The position numbers were made by a program, and so were the translations under genes. Positions 16,917-25,472 of a DNA stretch of 33,412 bases are shown piece by piece. The notes under the pieces were generated by a model, which saw nothing but the letters and a program-made list of their open reading frames with translations, was not told where the DNA came from and did not search any database. Source of the DNA: Paludibacteraceae bacterium (GTDB lineage: Bacteria > Bacteroidota > Bacteroidia > Bacteroidales > Paludibacteraceae); the NCBI GenBank assembly GCA_016280845.1, contig JAEEHO010000001.1:1-33412 (forward strand). Direction: 5' to 3'. Numbering within the stretch: the stretch's first letter is position 1; each line of letters begins with the position of its first letter.

Positions 16917-16942
16917 AAGAGCAGGCGCAAAAGCCTGTTCTT
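16917..16942 (+). terminator. Terminator after the TonB-domain gene
   Basis: AAGAGCAGGC (16917-16926) pairs with GCCTGTTCTT (16933-16942) with one G-U pair, followed by a T run. Confidence 0.8.
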
Positions 16943-17029
16943 TTTTATTCCATATAACACAATAATACCTCATATTTCCAATAATGATACTATTATGGAA
17001 GACAAAAGAGGAAAAAAACACGAATAATT

Positions 17030-17060
17030 TTGGTGGTTTAACAAAAAAAGTGTATCTTTG
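17030..17060 (+). promoter_or_regulatory. Promoter of the five-gene exported-protein operon
   Basis: TTG 17030-17032, a 20-base spacer, TATCTTTG 17053-17060, about 70 bases before the first ATG. No other match was found inside the cluster, so it should serve all five genes. Confidence 0.8.
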
Positions 17061-17130
17061 TCGCCCATTTGCTAAAAAACGGAGTATGCCAAAAATCCGA
17101 TAAAGAGTAGGCAATAGTAATGACAATATT

Positions 17131-17616
17131 ATGAAAAAATTAAGCAAATTGATTTGTTTGGGTCTTGGACTAATGCTAATGGCAGGTTGTGGTGTTCATC
17201 AAACAGCAGCATACACAGACACCAAGACCAAGTGTATCGGATCTGAGTTGGATGGTTCGTATACGCTGCGTGTGGCTGGCCGTGCCCGCAATGCGGCCGA
17301 TGCATATGAGCAAGCAGCTAAACAAGCCGTTTATGACATGATGTTCACATACATTGATGTTCAGTCAGGCTATCACGAGAAACAAATTAAGCCTCTACTG
17401 ATGGAAGTGAACGCAGTCAGCAAGTACGAGTCGTACACAGCCAAGTTCCTAAAGGATGGCGGTGACTACCTGAAGTACGTATCGCGTAAGGAGAAACGTT
17501 CGCTCTCGAGTCAGTACATGAAGACTAACACCCAGACCGTATGTATCACAACGGTATGTGTTTTTCGCGAAGATCTGAAACAACGCCTGATTGCAGACGG
17601 AATCATCAAGGAGTGA
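17131..17616 (+). CDS. Small lipoprotein of the exported cluster (LPP20-like pattern), paralogue A
   Basis: A 161-residue lipoprotein: signal MKKLSKLICLGLGLMLMAGC with Cys20. I do not recognise a named family with certainty. The body has DGSYTLRVAGRARNAADAYE, then an alanine-rich helix AYEQAAKQAVYDMMF, then KFLKDGGDYLKYV, and a final strand-helix pair with FREDLKQRLIADGIIK. This whole order recurs in the gene at 19074 (DGK, alanine-rich helix, FFSDGGEYMRFV, NRADLRKYLEERGVLK), so the two are paralogues, one a lipoprotein and the other a soluble exported protein. The strand-then-alanine-helix pattern resembles LPP20/FlgP-type outer-membrane lipoproteins, which is a hypothesis only. It is the first gene of the cluster. 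Confidence 0.8.
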   Translation: MKKLSKLICLGLGLMLMAGCGVHQTAAYTDTKTKCIGSELDGSYTLRVAGRARNAADAYEQAAKQAVYDMMFTYIDVQSGYHEKQIKPLLMEVNAVSKYESYTAKFLKDGGDYLKYVSRKEKRSLSSQYMKTNTQTVCITTVCVFREDLKQRLIADGIIKE

Positions 17617-17661
17617 TCACATAAAACTAACTTAAATACTAATCAAAACAAACAAAGAATC

Positions 17662-19038
17662 ATGAGTAAAAAATCATTACTTGTTTTAGGTTTGTGCTGC
17701 TTGGCGCTTGCCCCGGTGAGTGCCAAGACAACCAAGGAGTATCAGCGTCCATCGTTGCACATGGTGCTGATGACCAATTCTGACAAAGCCCAAAAGGCTT
17801 CCAAGGCTCAGATCACAGACGCCAAGATTATGGGGTACGTTGCCGAGTCATGGAACAACTACGAGTTCCCGGCTCTGTACAACAATTTCAAAATCCCTTA
17901 TCAGAAAGCAGAGATTAACTGCGTATCGGGTTCGATCATCGACGTGATGAGCATGAATATCAACAACATGTCGCTGGCAGAATTGAAGCAAGCGCAAGAG
18001 TTGATGGACGGTAAGAAGTATCGTGCTGCATTGAAGGAAGAGATCGACAAGATTTCGGACGAAGTGGCTCACCAGTTGGTAGAGAAGTGGTGGTCTATCG
18101 GCCCGGAAGGAACGGTATCGGATACCCTTTTGTTCCGTCTGGCATGCTATTCGGCAACTCAGAATCAGGCTGGTGATGCAGCTCAGACCACTCTGGGTGC
18201 ACAGCAGCAGTTGTTCAACGAGTTGGCTGACGCAACGATGGCAAACACCTACATCACGTTCAGCAAATTGGACTTCTATGAGAACGAGCCTATCGCCGCT
18301 TTCACCCGCGACATTATGAAGAAGATCGCAAGCATCACTTCGTCTGCATCTCCTATCCCTGGCGTTTATGCTGCTGCTTTGGCTGCTGCTGATGCCACCT
18401 ATGAGTCGATGAAGGAGGGCTACACCGCATATACCAACAACCTGCTCTATCGCCTGGAGTGGAACGACTCGATTGCCAATGAGTTCTACAGCATTTGGAA
18501 GGACGGTTCGCACATCGATATGGACAAGTTCAAAGCTATGAAGTTCAACCTCATCTACGTAGGCAACACCGGCGCTAACGCTACCTGCTACGTGAAGAAG
18601 GCTGACCTTGGTCAGGGCAATGAGCATATGGTACACAAGACTATCCACAAGGCTCTTAACAAGCAGTTCGCTAACCTCCAACGCGACTTCGAGGAGTTCC
18701 GCCCGATGGTTCCGGTTCTCGGTATTGACGCCAAGGGCGGTATCATTGCCGATATGGGTACCAAGGAAGACGTTAAGGTAGGCGACAAGTTCAACCTGCT
18801 GGAGCCTGTTACCAACGAGAAGGGCGTTACCAAATATGTATTCAAGGCTGCCGTTAAGGTGGTTAAGTGGACCAGCGACAAAGAAGGCGAGTTCGTTGAC
18901 GGCGTATGGAATAACGAGGAGATCGATAACGCTGCCGCTGCCGACCTGAATACCAACGATGGTTTCGATATCATCGGTACCCACCTCAGCAAGTTCAAAA
19001 ACGCTTCGCCGAGCATGTTCGTAAAGAAAGCAAAATAA
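17662..19038 (+). CDS. Large exported protein of the cluster, unknown function
   Basis: A 458-residue protein with a signal peptide ending near residue 21 (APVSAKT). No family is recognised. The N-terminal two thirds look mostly helical. A small-residue helix around 228-246 (SPIPGVYAAALAAADATYES) could associate with a membrane. From about residue 350 the pattern changes to short strands: VLGIDAKGGIIADMG, VKVGDKFNLLEP and AAVKVVKWTSDKEGEF. 'Glycine, then G.K.GDKF.V' followed by 'VVKW' resembles the small beta domain at the end of FlgT-type proteins, a loose visual comparison. It sits between the two paralogous small genes, 45 bases after the first and 35 before the second. Biased codons suggest strong expression. 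Confidence 0.82.
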   Translation: MSKKSLLVLGLCCLALAPVSAKTTKEYQRPSLHMVLMTNSDKAQKASKAQITDAKIMGYVAESWNNYEFPALYNNFKIPYQKAEINCVSGSIIDVMSMNINNMSLAELKQAQELMDGKKYRAALKEEIDKISDEVAHQLVEKWWSIGPEGTVSDTLLFRLACYSATQNQAGDAAQTTLGAQQQLFNELADATMANTYITFSKLDFYENEPIAAFTRDIMKKIASITSSASPIPGVYAAALAAADATYESMKEGYTAYTNNLLYRLEWNDSIANEFYSIWKDGSHIDMDKFKAMKFNLIYVGNTGANATCYVKKADLGQGNEHMVHKTIHKALNKQFANLQRDFEEFRPMVPVLGIDAKGGIIADMGTKEDVKVGDKFNLLEPVTNEKGVTKYVFKAAVKVVKWTSDKEGEFVDGVWNNEEIDNAAAADLNTNDGFDIIGTHLSKFKNASPSMFVKKAK

Positions 19039-19073
19039 TAGTAAACTAACAAAATCATAAAAAACTTACAATC

Positions 19074-19562
19074 ATGAAAAAATTATTAATCGCACTGCTC
19101 TCTGTATTGGTTTTCCTGCCAGCATATGCCGGCTCAAAGGCAGACAAAGAGACATTGGTATGGCGCTATGAGGTGCAAGACCTCAACTTGGTAGCCAAGG
19201 ATGGTAAATCGGTAATCTTCAAGATTTGGAGCTATTCCAAGAACGAGAAGACTGCGTTGATGCAGGCCGGTAAGAATGCTGTTCACGCCGTTATCTTCAA
19301 GCAAATCGGTTATAGCCCGGCACTGGCCGGAACAGAGGCTGTAGAGACTGAGCAAAAGGCCTTCTTCAAGGAGTTCTTCTCTGACGGTGGCGAGTACATG
19401 CGTTTCGTTCAGTTTGCTAACAACGGTGCCGTAGGTCCTCAGGACAAAATCAAAATCAAGAACGAGTACAAGATTGGTGTTAAAGTAACCGTCAATCGTG
19501 CTGACCTGCGTAAGTATCTGGAGGAGCGCGGCGTACTCAAATCAATGAATTCAATGTTCTAA
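19074..19562 (+). CDS. Small exported protein of the cluster, paralogue B
   Basis: A 162-residue protein with a signal peptide (MKKLLIALLSVLVFLPAYAG) and no lipobox cysteine. It shares with the protein at 17131 the order DGK-strand, alanine-rich helix (KTALMQAGKNAVHAVIFKQI), EFFSDGGEYMRFV, and a C-terminal strand followed by NRADLRKYLEERGVLK. The identity is low but collinear, so duplication followed by divergence is the simplest reading. Function unknown. It would be free in the periplasm or exported further, unlike its lipid-anchored paralogue. It lies 35 bases after the large protein and 18 before the next gene. Confidence 0.8.
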   Translation: MKKLLIALLSVLVFLPAYAGSKADKETLVWRYEVQDLNLVAKDGKSVIFKIWSYSKNEKTALMQAGKNAVHAVIFKQIGYSPALAGTEAVETEQKAFFKEFFSDGGEYMRFVQFANNGAVGPQDKIKIKNEYKIGVKVTVNRADLRKYLEERGVLKSMNSMF

Positions 19563-19580
19563 TACAATAACAATCTATCT

Positions 19581-20513
19581 ATGAAACGTTTATCAATCAC
19601 ATTGTGCATGGCAATGTTCGCCATTGCATCCCTTTTCGCTCAAGCTGTTCAACCGAGTTTGATGGTGTTCCCGTCGCGCGCATGGTGCCACCAGAACGGA
19701 TTTGAGAAAACCGTAACCAAAGCCAATGGCAAGGAGGTTAAGATCCAAGAGTATGATAAGGCCTTCATCGAGAATAAAGATCTGGGTCCGGCAGTACGTA
19801 CTATCGGTAAGATGATGCAGGATCGCGGTTTCCAACTTGTGGATCTGGAGAGCCAATTGGCAAGCCAGGATCTTGAGAATGCTTTGGATAATGCAGGTGA
19901 TGACGATATGGAAGTTTCTGCATACGACAAGTTGCTGGAGACTGCCGGTCCGGATATTGCAATGCATATCAACTACTACACAGAGGAGCAAGGTCCGCGT
20001 GTAACATTGTTCTACGATTTGACCGCATTTGACGCTTACACCAACAAGCAGGTTGCTTCTACCGGTTTGGTATCTTACGGCCCGGTAATGAGCGCTCCGC
20101 TGCAGTCGCTGATTCAGTCTGCATTGCTCAGCAGTATCGACGCTTTCAACGCACAATTGATGCAGCACTTTATGGACATGCAGTCCAAGGGTCGTGAGAT
20201 TAGCGTTCGCGTTAATGTTGTTTCCGGTTGGGAAGATGGTCTGGAGACCGAAGTTGACGGTCGTGAATTGACCGAGATCATCGAGGAATGGATGACCAAC
20301 AACTGCGTAGCAGGCCGTATGCACCAGAAGACTTCGTCAGAGACCTCTATGTACTATGACTCTGCACGTATTCCTCTCTACAACGAGAAGGGCCGCGCTG
20401 TACAAGCTAAGCAATGGCTGCAGGGTCTGCGCAAGCACCTGAAGGGTCTGGGCGTAAACTCGAAGGTTAAAACCCGTGGTTTGGGTCAAGCACAAATCAT
20501 CATTGGTGAATAA
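19581..20513 (+). CDS. Exported protein of the cluster, possible DUF6175 family
   Basis: A 310-residue protein with a signal peptide (ending SLFAQA). The N-terminal part reads PSLMVFPSRAWCHQNGF, then RTIGKMMQDRGFQLVDLESQL. 'Name a value, act on a dynamic list, the most recent form of a protein and its rank' is not seen; instead this resembles the opening of CsgG-like or DUF6175-like envelope proteins: a strand, then a long helix with an MM..RGF turn. A middle beta section holds DIAMHINYYTEEQGPRVTLF and the C-terminal part ends KTRGLGQAQIIIGE. The family name is from memory and uncertain. It lies 18 bases after paralogue B and 20 before the last gene. Confidence 0.78.
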   Translation: MKRLSITLCMAMFAIASLFAQAVQPSLMVFPSRAWCHQNGFEKTVTKANGKEVKIQEYDKAFIENKDLGPAVRTIGKMMQDRGFQLVDLESQLASQDLENALDNAGDDDMEVSAYDKLLETAGPDIAMHINYYTEEQGPRVTLFYDLTAFDAYTNKQVASTGLVSYGPVMSAPLQSLIQSALLSSIDAFNAQLMQHFMDMQSKGREISVRVNVVSGWEDGLETEVDGRELTEIIEEWMTNNCVAGRMHQKTSSETSMYYDSARIPLYNEKGRAVQAKQWLQGLRKHLKGLGVNSKVKTRGLGQAQIIIGE

Positions 20514-20533
20514 TCAACAAACACAACACAGTC

Positions 20534-21493
20534 ATGAAAAAACTATTTCTGTTAGGATGTATCGCCATGGTATCCCTGATTTCGTTCGCACAGAACAACG
20601 AGGGTACTAATGATGATGCAGCACGTATCGCGATGACGCCTTACGTTGACGCTAGCCTCAATTTCAACAACGAGGTGTGCAAGCAACTGAACAATAAGAT
20701 GAATCAGATCCTGACCAAGCAGGGCTTGGCAGGTATGTACAACCAGCGTTTCATCATTACTTGCAACGCGGATATTCTGTCTGAAGACATCGTAGTTACC
20801 ACCAAAGAAATGTACCAATACGAACTCGGTGTTAACTTCATCGTCGGAGACGGTATTGAGGGTGTTAAGTACGCTATGGCTTCTCAAAATGTCAAAGGCC
20901 TGGGTGAAACCAAAGCTGCCGCTTATCTGGCTGCTATCAAGAAAATCAAACCGGCTGATCCTGCTTTCCAACAGCTGATCAATGACGCAAAGAAGAAGAT
21001 CATTGAGTACTACAACTCGAAGTGTGACTTCATCATCACTGAGGCACAGACATTGGCTAAGCAACAGGATTATGATGCAGCTATCTACAAACTGATGAGT
21101 GTACCTGATGTATGCAAGGAATGCTACAACAAGTGCATGGCTGCTGCTGAACCTATCTACCAGGCTAAAATTGACCAAGAGGGAGCCGTTCTCCTGGCTG
21201 AGGCTAAGAACGTATGGAATGCAGGTCAAGACGGCTACGCAGCTGATCGCGCTGGTGCCATCCTCGCACAAATCAATCCGCAGGCTAAGTCTTTCGCAGA
21301 GGCAAGCAAACTCGGAACAGAGATTGCTAAGCGTGTGAAAGAGCTGGACAAGCGTGAATGGGACTTCATGGTAAAACAGCACAACGACGAAGTAGATATC
21401 AAGAAGGCCAACATCAAGGCTATGCGTGATGTTGGTGTTGCTTACGGTAACCACCAACAGCCTACTACCTACAACGTACGTGGTTGGTTCTAA
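20534..21493 (+). CDS. Last exported protein of the cluster, unknown function
   Basis: A 319-residue protein with a signal peptide (MKKLFLLGCIAMVSLISFAQ). No family is recognised. Residues about 35-120 (YVDASLNFNNEVCKQLNNKM, then ITCNADILSEDIV) look like an alpha/beta domain of the kind found in envelope lipoproteins. From about 130 the chain is helical, with a TPR-like stretch CDFIITEAQTLAKQQDYDAA and a cysteine-rich turn (VCKECYNKCMAA). The last 100 residues are a long charged helix ending NVRGWF. The stop at 21493 is followed by the terminator at 21511-21547, which closes the operon. The TPR-like part suggests it binds protein partners, perhaps the other cluster products. Confidence 0.8.
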   Translation: MKKLFLLGCIAMVSLISFAQNNEGTNDDAARIAMTPYVDASLNFNNEVCKQLNNKMNQILTKQGLAGMYNQRFIITCNADILSEDIVVTTKEMYQYELGVNFIVGDGIEGVKYAMASQNVKGLGETKAAAYLAAIKKIKPADPAFQQLINDAKKKIIEYYNSKCDFIITEAQTLAKQQDYDAAIYKLMSVPDVCKECYNKCMAAAEPIYQAKIDQEGAVLLAEAKNVWNAGQDGYAADRAGAILAQINPQAKSFAEASKLGTEIAKRVKELDKREWDFMVKQHNDEVDIKKANIKAMRDVGVAYGNHQQPTTYNVRGWF

Positions 21494-21510
21494 TCAACGT
21501 ATGTGTTGAA

Positions 21511-21547
21511 AAAAAAGAGATGGCCGATTATTGGTCATCTCTTTTTT
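21511..21547. terminator. Bidirectional terminator between the exported cluster and metG
   Basis: AAAAAAGAGATGGCC (21511-21525) pairs with GGTCATCTCTTTTTT (21533-21547), one G-U pair, 7-base loop. It lies between two convergent genes and has an A run on one side and a T run on the other, so it can serve both. Confidence 0.88.
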
Positions 21548-21576
21548 GTATGTTTGTCCGATTCTATCGAAACAAA

Positions 21577-23652
21577 TCAGCCTACTTGGCAACCGTTTTT
21601 GACGGGAGCGCTAACGGTGGTTACAACCAGTTTGCCATCTGCATCTACGGCCGAGAGTATCATACCCTGACTCTCGATACCCATCATCTTACGTGGCGGG
21701 AAATTGGCGATAAAGAGCACTTGTTTGCCCACCAATACCGATGGATCCGGATAACTCTGCGCAATACCACTGAGAATAGTGCGTCCGCCCATTCCATCGT
21801 CTAGTTTGAATTGTAGCAGGCGATCGGATTTCTTGACGTTGGAACACTCTAGTACAGTAGCAACGCGGATATCATTCTTGTCGAATTCATCGATATTTGT
21901 GGCTGCTTTGATCTCCGATGGACGCCAGTTCTTGAGTGCTTCTTCTTGTGCTGCTTTCTCGTTCTCGGCTTTGATGCGTGCCAAGCGGTCGAGTTGCGCC
22001 TGGATAGCACTGTCCTCAATCTTCTCAAAAAGCAGATTGATTTCTCCGAGAACTTGACCCTCTGTCAACAAATCAATGCGGCCGAGATCGTCCCATCCGA
22101 TAGACTTGTCGAGTTGTAGCATACCTTTAAGTTTCTCCGAACTGAACGGAAGGAACGGCTCGAAAGCAATAGCCAAATTAGCGGCAATCTGCAGCGATAG
22201 ATGCAGGATAGTGGCAGTGCGCTCCATGTCGGTCTTAGCCAGTTTCCACGGTTCGGTATCAGCCAGGTACTTATTGCCGATACGTGCGAGGTTCATAGCC
22301 TCCTTCTGTGCATCGCGGAAACGGAAGTTATTGAGCAGGTCTTCCAGCGTAGCCTTGACGTTCTTGAATTCCTCGATAGTAGCTTTGTCGTAGTCGGTGA
22401 GTACGCCGCAAGCGGGTACTTTGCCGTTGAAATACTTATTGGTGAGCACGAGTGCACGGTTGACAAAATTACCGTAAACAGCAACCAACTCATTGTTGTT
22501 GCGCGCTTGAAAATCTGACCAAGTAAAGTCGTTATCCTTAGTCTCCGGAGCATTGGCTGTCAATACGTAGCGCAATACGTCTTGTTTGCCTGGGAAATCA
22601 TCGATGTATTCGTTCAACCATACCGCCCAATTGCGCGAGGTGGAGATTTTGTCTCCTTCCAGATTGAGGAACTCGTTGCTCGGCACGTTGTCCGGCAGGT
22701 TATAGCCTTGTGCCTTCAGCATAGCCGGGAAGACGATACAGTGGAAAACGATGTTATCTTTTCCGATGAAATGGATCATACGTGTATCTTCCTGCTTCCA
22801 CCATTTCTCCCAGTTGCCGTATTTCTCCGGCTGAGCAGCACAGAGTTCTTGGGTGTTGGAGATATAACCGATAGGTGCATCAAACCATACGTAGAGCACT
22901 TTGCCTTCTGCCCCCTCTACGGGTACGGGAATACCCCAATCGAGGTCGCGTGTCACGGCACGTGGCTTGAGTCCGCCATCGAGCCACGATTTACACTGGC
23001 CGTACACATTCGGACGCCACTCCTTGTGGTTGTTGAGAATCCAGTCTTCGAGCCACGACTGGTATTTATCCAGCGGCAGATACCAGTGTTTGGTAGCCTT
23101 CTTGGCCAGCGCGTTGCCTGTCTCTGCATTGTACGGGTTGATCAACTCGTCCGGCGAGAGCGTAGCACCACATTTCTCACATTGGTCGCCGTAGGCTCCC
23201 AGCGAGTGGCAACGCGGACATTCGCCACGTATATTGCGGTCTGTCAGGAAGTGACCGGTCTCCGGGTCATAGAACTGTTCGCTGGTTTCCTCTACGAACT
23301 GACCGGCATCATACATTTTGCGGAAATAGTCAGCTGCAAACTGATGATGTGTGGCAGAGGTTGTGCGCGAATAGATGTCAAACGAGATACCGAACTCAGC
23401 GAATGAACGCTTGATGAGTTCATGATAACGGTCCACCACCTGTTGTGTAGTGATACCTTCTTTGCGTGCGCGTATGGTCACGGGTACACCGTGTTCATCG
23501 CTTCCGCAAACAAACAGCGTCTCCTTGCCCTTCAGTCTCAAGTAACGGGCATAGATATCTGCCGGTACGTAAACACCGGCGAGGTGTCCGATATGAACTG
23601 GACCGTTGGCATAAGGCAATGCTGCAGTGATTAAAGTGCGATTAAATGCCAT
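21577..23652 (-). CDS. metG: Methionyl-tRNA synthetase
   Basis: Charges tRNA-Met; class I synthetase of 691 residues. The HIGH motif is HIGH at 20-23 and the KMSKS loop has the variant DKISTSRNW. Zinc-binding cysteines are seen in CPRCHSLG...QCEKCG. The last ~115 residues (from [17 protein letters not shown]) are a tRNA-binding OB-fold domain that usually dimerises the enzyme. The length fits a full two-domain enzyme. It has its own promoter at 23681-23711, although it follows folP-cdaA on the same strand. The ATG at 23652 gives the family start [16 protein letters not shown]. Confidence 0.97.
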   Translation of the reverse strand: MAFNRTLITAALPYANGPVHIGHLAGVYVPADIYARYLRLKGKETLFVCGSDEHGVPVTIRARKEGITTQQVVDRYHELIKRSFAEFGISFDIYSRTTSATHHQFAADYFRKMYDAGQFVEETSEQFYDPETGHFLTDRNIRGECPRCHSLGAYGDQCEKCGATLSPDELINPYNAETGNALAKKATKHWYLPLDKYQSWLEDWILNNHKEWRPNVYGQCKSWLDGGLKPRAVTRDLDWGIPVPVEGAEGKVLYVWFDAPIGYISNTQELCAAQPEKYGNWEKWWKQEDTRMIHFIGKDNIVFHCIVFPAMLKAQGYNLPDNVPSNEFLNLEGDKISTSRNWAVWLNEYIDDFPGKQDVLRYVLTANAPETKDNDFTWSDFQARNNNELVAVYGNFVNRALVLTNKYFNGKVPACGVLTDYDKATIEEFKNVKATLEDLLNNFRFRDAQKEAMNLARIGNKYLADTEPWKLAKTDMERTATILHLSLQIAANLAIAFEPFLPFSSEKLKGMLQLDKSIGWDDLGRIDLLTEGQVLGEINLLFEKIEDSAIQAQLDRLARIKAENEKAAQEEALKNWRPSEIKAATNIDEFDKNDIRVATVLECSNVKKSDRLLQFKLDDGMGGRTILSGIAQSYPDPSVLVGKQVLFIANFPPRKMMGIESQGMILSAVDADGKLVVTTVSAPVKNGCQVG

Positions 23653-23680
23653 ATTCTATGTATAATTTCAAATTTGCGTG

Positions 23681-23711
23681 CAAAAGTACTACAAAAAAAC
23701 GGATAATACAA
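23681..23711 (-). promoter_or_regulatory. metG promoter
   Basis: Minus strand: TTG (23711-23709), a 20-base spacer, TACTTTTG (23688-23681), about 29 bases before the metG ATG and just beyond the end of cdaA. Confidence 0.8.
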
Positions 23712-23735
23712 ATTATTCCGAGAAAAAACGTTTTA

Positions 23736-24509
23736 CTATGCCATACTGCTAGAGTGCAGTACGAGGAACAGATCGTCCTCTTTTACCTCGCGAATAGTAC
23801 CGGCTTTGGCAACAGAGATATGGCCTGTTTCTTCAGAAACGACAATGCAGGTGGCATCTGTTTTCTCAGTCAAACCGAGAGCCGCGCGGTGGCGAAGACC
23901 GTAATGTAGAGGGATATCCTGGTTCTTGCTCACCGGTAGAATACAAGCTGCTGCTCTCATCTTTCCGTCTCGGATGATGAGTGCGCCGTCATGCAGCGGC
24001 GTGTTCTTGAAGAATATATTCTCTATCAGACGTGTAGAGACGACTGCGTCCAGACGTTCACCGGTTTCGTAGTACTCCTTCAGACTCACTTCGCCGGCCA
24101 TAACAATCAGTGCTCCGGTTTTGGTAGAAGCCATGTGGCGGCAAGCCTGGGCAATCTCCAGAATCTGCTGACGTGATGCAGTCTCATCCTCGGTGGCACG
24201 ATTGCGGAAAAGACGCATGGTGGAGAAACGCGAGCCTAGACGGTAGAAGAACATACGAATCTCCTCTTGAAATATTACAATCAGCGCAATAGCACCTACG
24301 GAGATGATGCGGTCAAATAGAGCTCCGGTAAGGTCAAGTTGGAAGACAAAACTAACGAGAAACCATACTATGATGAAGGCCAAAATGCCCCAGAATAAGT
24401 TGCCTGCACCCGAACGACGGAGCAGACGGTAGGTCTCGTACAGAATGATGGCCACCAATAGGATGTCTATCACATCCTTAAATCCGAACGATAACGCCAG
24501 AAAATGCAT
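23736..24509 (-). CDS. cdaA: Diadenylate cyclase CdaA (c-di-AMP synthase)
   Basis: Makes cyclic di-AMP from two ATP molecules at the membrane. The 257-residue protein starts with about three hydrophobic segments (to about residue 78), and the cyclase (DAC) domain follows. Its two signature motifs are present: DGA in TPLHDGALIIRDG and RHR in YGLRHRAALGL. ALIVMAGEVSLKEY opens the domain. No CdaR or GlmM neighbour, the Firmicutes arrangement, is seen; instead folP stands 15 bases upstream, so folate and c-di-AMP genes are co-transcribed. Confidence 0.95.
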   Translation of the reverse strand: MHFLALSFGFKDVIDILLVAIILYETYRLLRRSGAGNLFWGILAFIIVWFLVSFVFQLDLTGALFDRIISVGAIALIVIFQEEIRMFFYRLGSRFSTMRLFRNRATEDETASRQQILEIAQACRHMASTKTGALIVMAGEVSLKEYYETGERLDAVVSTRLIENIFFKNTPLHDGALIIRDGKMRAAACILPVSKNQDIPLHYGLRHRAALGLTEKTDATCIVVSEETGHISVAKAGTIREVKEDDLFLVLHSSSMA

Positions 24510-24524
24510 CTCTATTTACAATTA

Positions 24525-25250
24525 CTACTTGTTATTATATATCTTGTTGTATAGTCTTATTGTATGCGCGGCTGCGCGCACGTCGTGTACGCGCAGAATG
24601 GTCGCACCGTGCTGCAGGGCATATAGGTGCAATACTTGCGTTCCTGTCAGACTATCCTCAGGGGTGATACCCAACAGTTTCCAAATCATGGATTTGCGAC
24701 TAACCCCTACCAAAATCTCACGGCCGTACTCGCGCAGACGATCCAGTTGTCGTAAGCATGCGTAATCGTTGTCTACACCTCCGATAAAGCCGAGCCCTGG
24801 ATCCAATATCAGGTCTATATCTGCCAGTCGGTCGATATGGTTCAACCATTCGTATTTGCCGCAGATGGTCCAGATGTATGGTGCACGATAGGTACGAACG
24901 ACATCAAACATCTCATCATTTCCTCCGGAAACATCATTGATGATCATGGAACCGAATTGTTCCAACGCGCGTCGGGCTATCTCCGGGCGGAAGGTGTCAA
25001 GTGACAACTGGGTGTCAGGCATAGCGGTACGCAATGCGTCTAATGCAGGTTCCAGTCGTTGCCACTCCTCTTCCTCCGTAGCGGGAATACTGTTTGGACG
25101 TGTAGAGCAAGCTCCCAAATCCAATATTGCAGCACCGTCTGCCAGCGCCTGGTGAGCGCGACGGACTAATTCATCGGTACTGCCGATTCGTGACGCAGCA
25201 TAAAAACTGTCCGGCGTCACATTTAATATTGCCATTATTTTTGGTTCCAC
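24525..25250 (-). CDS. folP: Dihydropteroate synthase
   Basis: Joins p-aminobenzoate to the pterin diphosphate in folate synthesis; the sulfonamide target. The 241-residue TIM-barrel protein is shorter than most (about 270-280). Present are ILNVTPDSF near the start, GACSTRP, SLDTFRPE, INDVSGG, DPGLGFIGG, GVSRKSMI and a closing RVHD. The KTRG of the barrel is shortened. The start is uncertain: GTG at 25250 gives a normal N-terminal lead (EPKIMAILN) but lies only four bases after the TACCTTTG promoter element at 25255-25262, so it would be nearly leaderless; ATG at 25235 is the alternative. cdaA follows after 15 bases. Confidence 0.92.
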   Translation of the reverse strand: MEPKIMAILNVTPDSFYAASRIGSTDELVRRAHQALADGAAILDLGACSTRPNSIPATEEEEWQRLEPALDALRTAMPDTQLSLDTFRPEIARRALEQFGSMIINDVSGGNDEMFDVVRTYRAPYIWTICGKYEWLNHIDRLADIDLILDPGLGFIGGVDNDYACLRQLDRLREYGREILVGVSRKSMIWKLLGITPEDSLTGTQVLHLYALQHGATILRVHDVRAAAHTIRLYNKIYNNK

Positions 25251-25254
25251 GCTA

Positions 25255-25262
25255 CAAAGGTA
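25255..25262 (-). promoter_or_regulatory. folP-cdaA promoter -7 element
   Basis: TACCTTTG on the minus strand, immediately before the folP GTG. No TTG stands at the usual distance, so the promoter may be weak or activator-dependent. Confidence 0.5.
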
Positions 25263-25388
25263 CTACTTTTTTTGGAAATAGACGTACTTCGAGTGGATAA
25301 AAAGTATATTTTTTTGTGTTTTTTTGCAAAAAATGCACTTTTTTTAAATTTTTCTGCAAAAAGTTTAGTTTGTTTGAGAAAAAAATTG

Positions 25389-25396
25389 TATCTTTG
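25389..25396 (+). promoter_or_regulatory. gldJ promoter -7 element
   Basis: TATCTTTG about 77 bases before the gldJ ATG. TTTG stands at 25369-25372, only 16 bases before; the 20-base position holds TAG instead of TTG. The region 25263-25388 is very AT-rich. Confidence 0.55.
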
Positions 25397-25472
25397 CAGG
25401 CTGAATTATGTATGCATGCCGAAATTAGCATTCGTTCCACGACGAAAAAGCGTAAAAATACCAATTTAATTT

